64,000 nucleotides of DNA from Bimuria novae-zelandiae CBS 107.79. Taxonomy: Eukaryota > Ascomycota > Dothideomycetes > Pleosporales > Didymosphaeriaceae. The DNA is taken from positions 807,877 to 871,876 of the forward strand of contig ML976666.1 in NCBI GenBank assembly GCA_010015655.1, in the 5' to 3' direction. The notes under the pieces were generated by a model. That model ran no database searches. It was not told the origin of the DNA and saw nothing but the letters and a program-made list of their open reading frames with translations. Below, piece by piece: positions 9,845 through 20,634 of this stretch (position 1 is the first letter of the stretch; the number at the start of each line of letters is the position of its first letter). Made by a program: the position numbers and the translations under genes.

Positions 9845-12353
9845 ATGTCTGTCGTGGGTGTTGACCTGGGGACCCTGAACACAGTTATTGCTGTTGCACG
9901 GAATCGCGGTGTCGACGTCGTAAGTATAACTCATGACATGTATGCGCCTGCACAGTACTGACTGCCGCAGATTACGAATGAAGTCTCTAACCGCGCGACA
10001 CCGTAGGTCCTCTCCCGCCGCTATCACGAAGACTCAGATTCAGACTCAGACTAACAAAGTGTAGGTCGCTCGTAGGCTTCGGCCCCAAGAGCAGGTACAT
10101 TGGTGAGACCGCAAAGAACCAGGAGGTCTCCAACCTGAAGAACACCGTCTCCTCCTTCACACGTCTGGCCGGCCGCTCCCTCAACGACCCCGATGTCGAC
10201 ATCGAGAAGGACTTCGTGTCGGCGCCGCTCATCGACGTCAACGGTCAGGTCGGCGCCGAGGTGACCTTCCTCGGCAAGAAGGAGAAGTTCACGGCAACGC
10301 AGATCACATCCATGTTCCTCACCAAGATCAAGCAGACGGCCTCCGCCGAGCTGAAGCTGCCTGTCGCCGACGTCGTCATCAGTGTTCCCGCCTGGTACAC
10401 TGACGCACAACGGAGAGCCCTCATCGACGCATCCGAGATCGCTGGACTCAAGACCCTGCGCTTGATCAACGCCACCACCGCCTCGGCCCTCGGATGGGGC
10501 ATCACAAAGACCGACCTTCCCGGTCCCGAGGAGAAGCCCAAGAGGGTAGCCTTCGTCGACATTGGACACAGCAACTACACAGCCAGTATTGTTGAGTTCA
10601 AGAAGGGCGAGTTGGCTGTCAAGGCGACGGCTTGGGACCGCCACTTTGGTGGTCGCTACATCGACCAGGCCCTCATCGAGCACTTTGCCAAGGAGTTCAA
10701 GGAAAAATATAAGATTGACATCTTCGAGAACGCCAAGGCCAAGTTCCGTGTCCAGGCCGGCGTTGAGAAGCTGAAGAAGATCCTTTCTGCCAACTCCGCC
10801 GCTCCTTTGAACATCGAATCGGTTATGAACGATATCGACGTCCGTGGCATGCTCAAGCGTGAGGAGCTCGAGGAGCTCATGCAGCCTTTGTTGGATCGCG
10901 CCACCGCACCCATCGAGCAGGCCCTCGCCGAGGCCAAGCTCAAGCCAGAAGACATTGACGCCATCGAGATGATTGGTGGCTGCACCCGTGTTCCCGCGCT
11001 GAAGAACCGCATCCAGGAATTTTTCGGCAAGCCGCTGTCCTTCACTTTGAACCAGGACGAGGCTGTCGCTCGCGGCTGCGCTTTCAGCTGTGCTATCCTC
11101 TCCCCCGTCTTCCGCGTCCGCGACTTCTCAGTACACGACATTGTCAGCTACCCGATCGAATTCACCTGGGAAAAGTCCGAAGATATCCCCGACGAGGACA
11201 CGAGCCTGACCGTCTTCAACAAGGGCAATGTTATGCCTTCGACTAAGATCCTTACCTTCTACCGAAAACACCCATTCGACTTGGAAGCCAAGTATGCAAA
11301 GCCAGAGCTGCTTCCTGGCAAGACGAACCCCTGGATCGGCCGTTTCTCCGTAAAGGGTGTCAAGGAAGATGCCAAGGGCGACTTCATGATCTGCAAGCTC
11401 AAGGCGCGTCTCAATGTGCACGGTATCCTCAATGTTGAGTCGGGATACTACGTGGAGGAGGTCGAGGTTGAAGAACCTATTCCAGAAGAAAAGAAGGAGG
11501 GTGACGTACGTATTCCCAGCTCTTCGCCTGTCTACATTGATCCGCGCAACGATTCTGCCGATCCAAGTAACGAGCTGCAATCCGACGACTCTTCGGAAGA
11601 GCGGAAGCGCGCTGTGAAACGACGCAAATCAAATGCCAATTTTGTAACGCAAGCTTCTGTTTCTTTGCCTGTTGATGAGGAGCTAACAAACTATCGACAG
11701 GCCATGGACGTCGACTCAAAAGAGTCAAAGGAGCCCCCGAAGATGCGCAAAGTCAAGAAGCAGCAGCGCAAGGGCGACCTCCCTCTCTCAGCAGGCACCG
11801 CATCGCTGGACCAGGCCAGCAAGGACGCCGCGACCGAGAAAGAGAACTCAATGATCATGGAGGACAAGCTTGTTCAGGATACTGAGCAACAGAAGAACGA
11901 CCTCGAGTCGTTCATCTATGAGCTCAAGGACAAAATTCTTGATGTGTATGCTGAATTTGCCAGCGACGACGAGAAGTCTAGGTTAAGCGAGAAGCTCAAC
12001 CAATCAGAGGTGAGTCAGCTCCATTCATGCGTCTTGGAAATGCTAACATTTCATAGGACTGGCTTTATGACGACGGCGAGGATGCCACAAAGGCGCAGTA
12101 CATCGCCAAGCGTGACGAGATCCGCGCCATTGCCGGCCCTATCATCCAACGCTACAACGATAAGATCCAAGAGGAGCAGGATGCTATACGCAAGAAGCAC
12201 GAGGAAGCCGCAGCCGCCAAGCAGGCCGAGATCGAGCGCAAGAAGCGCGAGGAAGAGGCCAAGAAGCAAGCTGAGGCGCCCGAGCAAAAGGACGCCGAGA
12301 TGACGGATGCGGATACGACGAAGCCGGATGAGGTCGAGGAGCCGCAGTCGTAG
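9845..12353 (+). CDS. SSE1: Hsp110-family chaperone / Hsp70 nucleotide-exchange factor (Hsp88, Sse1-like)
   Basis: Five exons by eye: 9845-9919, 9971-10002, 10065-11505, 11701-12009, 12057-12353, giving 717 aa. The protein starts MSVVGVDLGTLNTV (phosphate-1 ATP loop of the actin/Hsp70 fold). It continues with the Hsp110-type IGHSNYTASIVEF segment (phosphate-2), MIGGCTRVPALKN (adenosine motif), a beta-sandwich with the Hsp110 acidic insertion, KMRKVKKQQRKGDLPL, and an alpha-helical lid ending in a charged tail (EEEAKKQAEA). The length fits Sse1/Hsp88. The role is cytosolic nucleotide exchange for Hsp70 and holdase activity. Introns of 51, 62, 195 and 47 nt have GT-AG ends and CTAAC-like branch sites. 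The 195-nt intron (11506-11700) has no stop and is a multiple of three, so a retained form would add 65 residues in frame. Confidence 0.93.
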
Positions 12354-12884
12354 AAGTGTTTACTGGGCTGGAATGTATGTATGCAGCAAAGTGAGCGATA
12401 GAGGCATGGCGAACATTCGGGGCAAAAAGCATTGCTTGGGAGTGAGGGACATGTTTTGGAAGCCTGACAGAGGTAAATAATGCCTCTTTTATGATGGGAG
12501 CCCATGACGATGGGACTGCACTGTTTACGATAGAGTCCATAGATGAACGAACATGATTTCAATTCACGCTTCAGGTGTAGGCTTGCCTTGCAGTGTCGCT
12601 GTAGAGACGATCGCCAGGAATCCTTCAAATAGAAAGTGGCAGGGAATTTTATTCTACCAACGACTACTCTGTTCACTGTACACTACAGTGTATGCATTGA
12701 GTCCCGCATTGCGTGGTGAGGCTTGCAGGGCTCGTTCCGCGCTGAAGCTGCAAGACCTGCGCCAGGGTTGACGCTAGACTGACCGCGGTATGGCGTACGG
12801 ACCCCAACTACTTTTATTATCTAGTCTACCCTCTACCGTACGGGAATTCTACGCCATCGATTTTGATTTGAGGCTCTAATTGCT
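12354..12884. other. hsp88 3' region and transposon junction
   Basis: The first 100-200 bases are probably hsp88 3' UTR. From about 12780 the sequence turns to repeat-like DNA leading into the LINE. No gene is seen. Confidence 0.5.
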
Positions 12885-15800
12885 TCAGTAGTAGTAGTAG
12901 TAGTATTGATTAACGTCTAGGAACATAATGTTCTAGCCTCCCATGGGGCATGGAGACGCGCCGAGCAACCATTTAGGGCTCGCTAAAGTAGTGAGGGCGT
13001 TTCTTGCTATGTAGCTATTGCCATCTCTTGCAGTGGCTTGTGAGAGTCCGCCCCCCTCCGTGCGGGGGCCAAATCCTTGTCTTCTTGCCTGTAGGCTGAG
13101 GTGTCAGGTTGTATCTATTATACATATAAACTTATTCTATAGGGTTAACAAGCTCTAGTAGAAGTTGGAAATCTTTTGGCTCAAGTGCCTTCAGGTATTC
13201 CACGCCCTCCCTGGTGGTGCTTGGGGGGCACGCTGGCCGTTTCGGCCAGTAGCGGAACTTTCGAACTAATCGTGGGCAGTGTACAATGTGGTCAGGCGCC
13301 AGGTCTGCTCCGCAGGGGCATTTAGTAACGGCGTCTTCGTGCCTGAACTTCTTATAGTACCAGGCGTAGTGTCCGTGGCGGGTGCGCATGGACAGCAGCT
13401 TAGCAAGCGCTGGTTGTTAGAGGGTGAGCTCCTTTAGCTGTTTCGCAAGGCAGTAAGTGAGGTCCTACTGCATGTACTATTTTGACAACTTGGGCGAGCG
13501 GGCGCGCCACTAGTCCATCTTAGCGCTCCTAGTGTGGGCGCGGACGTCTGACTTAAGGCCTGAGACTGTGGGCTTAGCTACCATGCTGTATAGAGGTTGA
13601 GGGGACTTTGCTGCGTCGTTGGCTAGCTAATCCGCCAAATTATTCCCTTCTATTTCGCAGTGACCTGGGGCCTACTAGATAGCGATGTCCAGGTTCTCTA
13701 TTGTCTCCTGGCACCTGACAAACGCCTACTATAAGGAGGGGGACGGGTTGCCTCTTATGCACTATATAACAGAAGTGCTATTAATACACATATATATGCG
13801 TCTTAGCTAGTAGGCAGGCATATTAAGTGTGTAGGCAAGTCCTCGCCACGCGCTAATAGCTTTAGTATTAAAAACGTAGGACCTAAGGTTAAGAGAGCTA
13901 TTACCCTATAAGATAAAAGCCTGCCCTTTGTATACAGCGTAGCTATATATAACGTGCTTAACGCCGTTAATCTATTATTTAGAGCTATTTAAGAAGATAG
14001 TAATAGCGATTAGTAGGAGGAAAGCCTACTACTCCTTAAAGTAACAGGCGGCGTTCTTCTTGGCCACTTAGCCTGTGGGGTTGGTGCGGCTCCCGGGGGA
14101 GTAGTGGGGGGCGCGGAACTCCGATCGGGGTACCGGGTTAAGAATCTATGCGAGTTACTATACCTTTAAGCAGGCTCTTTATAGGAGGCCTACACCTTAG
14201 CCTCTTCTAACTATAAGTAGAAGGGTCCTAGCAGTTAGCAGGTGTTTATTATTAATTATTAGTAGGTGTGCCGCGAAGCGAAGCTTACATGTCTTAAGTG
14301 CTACTATTACTAAGGGAAGTCCTGCGTCCCGAAAAATAGCAGTAGTGGGTGTAGTCTAATAGGCTAGTACAATAACTCTATATATCTACTTAAGGACTTT
14401 ATTAAGTGCGTTAATGTGCCAGCCTAGTTAGGTACTTACCTAAGTGCTTCTCGATTAGCATATAATTCTAGAGGGCTTTGTCCTGCCTCCGTACCAGGCC
14501 TCCGCGCCGTACAGGAGCCGTGGGAGGACGCAGGCGATCACCGCCTTATAGAGGGACCCTGGCAGGGGGCCGTGTTTAATCTAAGCTAGGCTACAGATAT
14601 AATGTGCGACCACCCTTATCTTAGCAGCGCGGGTCGCGACGTAGGCCTTAAAGGTAAGCTTTTAGTTAAACTACACGCCTAGCTAGCGCAGGGCCTTGTT
14701 TTCACTCGTGGGGAGAATAGGGTATATAGTAAAGTTCTTATTAATAATGCAGGGAGGGGCGTAGTCTTCTTTTTACTATATAAGGTAGATTATTTTAAGC
14801 TTATTTAGTAAGAAAGTAATCTTATTATTTACGCTATATCTATTAATCTTACAAACGTCTTTAGCAAGTTATTTAATATTAAAGTTAAGACTATAAGAGG
14901 CTCTGTATAGGCAAATGTTGTTAGCATATCCGAATCGCAGCGTGGTGTCCTAGAGGAGGAGTTCTGCCAGGTACAGCATATAGATAACAGGTGAAAAGGG
15001 CGAGCCCTGTGGGGTGCCGCAAGCCACTAGGTGGCGGCCAGATTAGTGTTAGCTATAGCGAACAAGTATATGTTAGTTCGTGAGAATATTGCGCGTAAGC
15101 ATAAGGACTTTTTAGTGCTAGTTTTATCCTTTTATTTAGTATAGTAGTCTATTAATAAGGAGGGTATTAAAGGCCCTAAGCGCGTCTATAGTAACTATAG
15201 TAACGTGCTAGCTTTTACTAAAGGCTAGTTCTACTTCGTGGGTAAAGGCGGCAATTAAGTCTATAGCTAACCTTTTTAGTAGAGCCCCCCTATATTAGGG
15301 GCTTAGTACGCCGTGCAGCACAGCTAAGTAGGCTATACGCTAGGCAGCAATCCTTTTAAATCCCTTACTAAGGCAGAGTAGCATAGTAAGGGGTCTTATA
15401 GAGCCTAGGACCGTGTAGTCCTTCTTGCTAAGCTTCTTAATAAACACAATCTCCCTATCCTTCCAGGCGGCAGGATAGTAGTTAAGTTTAAGTAGGTCGC
15501 GGTAGATGTCGCAAACGTACTATCTAATATATTTTTAGCATGCTATAAGTAGCTAGATAGTTATACTATTAGCGCCTAGTAAGGTGCTAGAGACCCTAAT
15601 TACGCAGCGCTCTGTCTCTTTAATAGATAGGTACGTGTCTTAAGGGATAGTAGGGTTCTCTTATAGGGAGGGTGGTTCTAGTAGGTTGTCTTTTACCGTA
15701 AATCTATAGAGTAGTGCTTATTAAAGCATCTTAGTCTTATCCTTATCTTTTATTACCTCTATGCCTCTAAAGACTATTAGTGCCTAGGTTTTAGTAGGTT

Positions 15801-18216
15801 CTAGCTTATGCTAGTTAATAATTTAGAATAGTTCTTAGTTATCTTTTATATTATTTATAGTGTGTTACTAGTATTCCTTCTTTATTTTATAGACTATTAC
15901 TAGAAAAGTGCGCGTCTCCTTAAAAGGACCCTAGCTAGTATAGCCATTTAGCGAGTTTAAGTGTGCCTGGTAATCTTGTTTGCAGGCGTTTATCTACTAG
16001 GGCACTAAATAGCCTATCCCTCTTTTCTTCCTGCCTACTATCTTTAGGGCGTTAGTAAGAACTTCTTCTAAGGTAGTAACGCGCCTATTAACGTGCTTAC
16101 AAGTGCATAGTCTATCTAAGCTAGGAGCGCCCTTTATCCTACTAGCAATAGCGTTAATAAATAGCGAGAGCTTTATAGTAGGGACCTTATATTAGAACTA
16201 GTCAAGCGGCTCTTATCCCCTTTTAGGTATTGTAGTAACTAGCGTATTATGGTCTAAGCCGCAGTTTATATCCAATCGTATAGCTATGGTAGCAAAGGGG
16301 ATATTATAGAAGAAGAGGTCTATAACGTGCCCCGCACGGTGGGTAGGAACTCTAGGCTCGCTAATATAGTCTATACCGCTGTCTATGGCCTATTAGGCCA
16401 GTTTAGCGCCGCCCTATGTGGTCGTGGCTCTAGGCTTAAATATATCGTGTTTAGCGTTAAGGTCGCCCCTAGCAAGGCACCTGTTAGGCGGGGTAAGGTA
16501 GGTAATATAGTTAAGAACAGGCGTAGTCTGTGGCGCCTAGTAAATATTAAGTATTAAGATTTTATTAACGTTAATCTACTACATGTTCTAGTTATAAAGT
16601 AAAGTGCGTAGTGTGATTTTTAATTAGTTACCCTTATAAGTAAAGATAAGGACCTAAGGGCGTTCTACCTTCTAGGTCTCCTAGTTATCCTAGCTATCTA
16701 CTAGTAGGTAGAGATTATAGCCAGGGTGGTTTAAAGTGCGTGTGTCTAGCTAGATAGCTGGCTCTTGCATGTAAATAATATTAATACCCTTTATAAAAGT
16801 AATCTTAAGGGTGGCTATGTATGCTAGGCCGCTTTTACTAATATTTATCTAGCATACTTTAATGTTAGCGTCCCTACGTAGGGTAAATCTGCGGTAGTTG
16901 TTCCTTATTAACTTAAAGATTTGTCTATAGTCTAGTCCTCCTATAAAGAGGACTAGGTGTAATTATCCTATCTCGTGCTTCTAGTAGAGAGCGCGGCGAG
17001 GTTTAGGCTATTATTAATTAGCGTAGAGGATTATATAGGCCTACTTAATAAGCGTGGGGCCGCTTGTCGTGAGGAGGTGTCAGGGTACGGGGTCGATTGT
17101 CAAGGTCCTCTTAGGGGATAATGGCTTAGGGCTACTAGTTCTTACTCTAGTCTGGTATCGTCTTCTCTGCTAGGGGAGGTGTCTTAGCCCTAGGCGGTAA
17201 GCTTAGGTTAAGGCTATAGGTTATATAGTTAGTTAAAGGCCTTTTATCTAGCGCGTCTTAGTGTCACTAGTTTGCGGCAAGTTAGTTAGATAATACGATT
17301 ATTTACTCTCCTAGGTTTTACTAAGCAGGTAGTGTTGTCTACAGCGTGTAGGCCATAATAGTTAGGGCATTATTATTTATAAGCGTAGTTATCTCCTATT
17401 AGGCTTTCGTGCTTACTAAGTTTCTTTTTATAATTATAATAGCGGGGTGCGCGTGTGCATTATAACACGTTATAATAGCCTTAGTAGCCAGGGTTATAGC
17501 GTTTTATAGCCCGCTTCTTAATTATCTCGCGGGATAGGTCGCTAGCACTAAAAAGGTAAAAAGCCACCGTAGGCTTTTTAAAGGACACTATTTAGGTAGT
17601 ATGTCTAAATTAATTAGGGCTGTATTAGGAGGGGCAATAGTTAATAGGGTGTTGTTTTGTCTACGTGTAAGCCTCTTTTACTACTATTTAGAGGGAGTAG
17701 GGCACGTCTTCCCCTAACAGCGAGCGGTAGCTACTAGGTACTCTAGGTATAGCGTAGTTAACCTATCGCATAGGCAACTTAGCGCTGTTAGCTTTAATAA
17801 ATCTTATTATTAATTCCTTCTTTTCCTATTCTATAAGCTACTGTCGTATGTCGTTAGAGGCTAGGGTAATAGCCCACCCTGTGCAGGTCCTTACAGCCGT
17901 GGGGATAGCACTAAAGTTAAGCCTTATAGTGGCGCAGATATCCGTTCGTATAGCAAAGGCAGAGGTCTGGCCTAGCTAGTTAGCTAGATTCGCGACTGTA
18001 AGCAGGACCCGTGGGTCTACTACCTATCTAGGTATAGTTTGCCGCCTGGCCACGGTTATAGATTTCCTGCTACCAGCTATAGTCGTGTATCCACTATCTC
18101 TATAGAAGGCAGATGCGACACTTGCCCATGTTATCTAAGGCTAGGTAGCAAGATCGCTGTCGCTGTCTATAGTGTAGGTAGTAGTTATCAAGTCATAGCC
18201 AGTCCTAACTACATTA
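12885..18216 (-). mobile_element. RIP-degraded LINE (Tad1-like), 3' part; host of nested insertions
   Basis: A minus-strand LINE. Its 3' end is marked by the short ACT/AGT tandem run at 12888-12906, followed upstream by the C-terminal zinc region (13132-13389), RNase H and RT remnants (about 13400-16300), endonuclease remnants (about 16300-17100) and ORF1 remnants (to 18214). Almost every frame is broken by TAA/TAG; TA dinucleotides are very abundant, which is typical of RIP. The LINE resumes at 27050 after the mariner insertion, and TA flanks the break on both sides (18215-18216 and 27048-27049). Confidence 0.75.
13132..13389 (-). pseudogene. LINE C-terminal zinc-binding region fragment
   Basis: 85 open codons contain HYAWYYKKFRHEDAVTKCPC and DHIVHCPRLVRKF, the Cys/His-rich segment that follows RNase H in Tad1-type LINE polyproteins (pattern C-x-C...H-x3-C). 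It is the only long open piece left in this LINE, and it fixes the element's orientation (minus) and its 3' end at about 12.9 kb. Confidence 0.7.
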
Positions 18217-18250
18217 TCGGTGCTCTCCGAAATACCGTCCCGCCCCACTT
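18217..18250 (+). repeat. Left terminal inverted repeat of the mariner element
   Basis: Core at 18226-18250 (TCCGAAATACCGTCCCGCCC, then CACTT); reverse complement at 27015-27039 and at 498-522. TA target-site copy at 18215-18216. Confidence 0.85.
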
Positions 18251-18357
18251 CGGGCAGCCGAAGTGGACCCAGCTTCCCGGAAAATATTTTCTATCACCTA
18301 ATTTATTAGTAAAATAATAATTATAGCGAACATTTACCTTGTATTAATACCTATATT

Positions 18358-20157
18358 ATGCCGCCGCGTAGTCAACGTAAGCGTATAGCTACCTAGCCAT
18401 TTAACAGGGGTTAAAATCCTTTAAAACGTGCGCGCCGAGCGCCTGTAGTAGCTACTAAAGGTGCTAAGTTACGGAGAAAAGTATCTAAGAAGGCTCCTCC
18501 TCTAGCGGAAGGCAACGCTGTATCTGATCTAGTTAGCCTTAATTAGAATATTAAGCCTCCGTCTGCGCAGCCATTGCCAGCAATTGTATTATCTAGTAAT
18601 CTACCTAGTAACCTGCCTAGTGACCCGCCTAGCAGATGTATATCTAATCTAATTAGCAACCCTACGCAGGGAGAAACTTAGGAAGATAAGCCAAAATTAG
18701 CTACTAGGGTATCTAAAGCAGAGTCGCCGTATGTTACTTGCCGCTGGCAGGCCTTTGTAGGTCCTAAAAAGGAGCTCTATAAGCCAAGATTTAATACAGA
18801 GTTTATCCTGGAGCACTACTACGCTAGTTAGCTTTAAATATAAGTAAATAAGGTTGCTTAAGACTTAGCTATAGAGATAACTCTACTATAGAAAGTAATA
18901 ATTAAGGACGTTTCTAGCTGCGCGTATAGGCAAAAGACCCTAGAAAAGTAAAAGCTATAGTAATTGCTTAAGCGTAAAGACACTACTAGCTTTATCTATA
19001 TTATAAAGCACGCGTAGCACCTAAGGGAGTCCTTAATTAATATAATATATCTTAACTTTAACACGACGCTTGCTACTAAGTCTATAAAGGTAATTAGTTC
19101 TATAGGCTAACAACGTAGCAGAGGCTCGTCTAGCTCCTAGGGCCAGGTTCGACTTACTGCAACACAAAGGCAGCTACAAGAGCTGCTAGAGATCCTTACT
19201 AGCCATGCTGTCGCTGAGGGACCTTTAATAACTATCCGCGATAAGTGGAGGTGCCAGGATACCCACTGTGGTAACTACCTGTACGTCTGCTGGGTCCAGC
19301 GTACGCCTGGCCAGCCTGATCGATTTGAGAACCATTTCCTAGTGAGTAGTAATATTGTGGCCATGTGGGCGCGCAACATTAGCCTCGAGAGGTGCAGCGT
19401 TGACGTGCCAGACGATACTGTACGCCTTGCTCTGCGTACAGCGAGGGACCTGAAGGCGAAAGAGAAGGCAAAGGAGAAGGCGCAACAGGGCTTGGCGTCT
19501 GCGTCTGTGTTTACAGCGGATAGCTTTATAAGCGCGATTGCTGCCAGCGCGCTGTCTGTTAGTTAGTTAGCACAAAGTCAGCTACTTGCACGGTAGGTAC
19601 CTATACCTGTAGCGCCCGCTGTCAGCTCTGCGAGTGCTCCGAGCGTGCCAGCGCCAGCGTGGAAAGATCTAACATGGAGAGATCTGACGTACGAGAACAA
19701 CATAGAGCTCTTATATCAGACTTGGCACTTCTTTAACTAGTAGATAGATTAGGCAATGGCTGCAAAGGTGCTAGAGATTAGGATAGTATTTAGAAGGGTT
19801 GTTAAGGCCGGGCGGATCGATCTGAACATGCTAATAGATGGATCTAATACAGGCATGCCGTACGAGATTTAAAGAGATAATTTTAAGCTGCTAATTGCAC
19901 TGCTTCTGCGACTCCGTAAAATGGCATTTCGGTGGCAACTCCAGTATCCTGGACTTTCAGAGAGTGATCAAGAGGCATGTAGGGAGCTATAGCGGCAAGA
20001 TAATGAGCAGAAACAGCAGCTGAGAGCTACTCAGGCAGAGGGCGGAGAGACGATCGTGTAGAGGTAATCGTGTAGAGGTGATCGAGCAGAGGGCGTAGAG
20101 GTGTTATCTTCGACGCGTAGGGCACGGGCCATATCCTATAGATATCGCCCGATATAA
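18358..20157 (+). pseudogene. Second ORF of the mariner element, RIP-inactivated, unknown function
   Basis: From the ATG at 18358 (MPPRSQRKRIA) a single frame runs for about 600 codons to TAA at 20155-20157. It has no indels and is interrupted only by TAG/TAA/TGA codons that C-to-T or G-to-A changes explain (an earlier in-frame TAG at 20059-20061 could be the true end). The N-terminus is basic and Pro/Ser-rich. A probable metal-binding stretch with Cys spacing C-x4-C-x6-C (CQDTHCGNYLYVCW, about 19255-19296) follows at mid-protein. Then comes a Lys/Ala-rich helix (LKAKEKAKEKAQQ), and the end is Gln/Glu-rich. I do not recognise the family. It could be a transposon accessory DNA-binding protein or a captured host gene. 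Confidence 0.6.
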
Positions 20158-20438
20158 TTACCTTGTTCGTATAATTAAACACTAACTTTCTCGCCTTGTC
20201 TGCTCACCGTACGCCTTACCCTCTGCAACTCTACCACCACGCTAGCTACACTAAAATAGATAACGGTAATCGATTTAGTAGCCTTAGATTACCCTTACAC
20301 TACTATAAGATTATTATATTTATATTATAGCAGGTGCTAGATTTCTGATCTCTAAAACTAACTCTGACAGAATATATCCAACTATGTACTACTAACGATA
20401 GTATAAAACCACTCCGGCAAATACCAAATATATACTAT

Positions 20439-20634
20439 TGTCGCGGTAAGCGGAGCGGACAGTATGCAGTGGAAAAGATTATCGGATTAAACTAAGGTTA
20501 TACTATCTAGGAACTACAGAAGGTATATGTGCGCAGGTATAAACAACGCTAGTCCTAGATAGGTAAAAGGTAAGTCGCAACCATGCTAAGGTAAGAGTAA
20601 CTATCTTGTAAGGTAAGGGCTATAAACCGTGACA
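20439..20634 (-). repeat. Copia LTR (3' LTR in element orientation)
   Basis: 196 bases, direct repeat of 25697-25892; begins TGTCGCGGTAAGCGG and ends CCGTGACA on the plus strand. Confidence 0.9.

Noticed and set aside
10051..10683. Long open frame antisense to hsp88
   Set aside because: It is the mirror of a strongly biased coding sequence (GAG/AAG-rich); the plus strand is clearly Hsp110.
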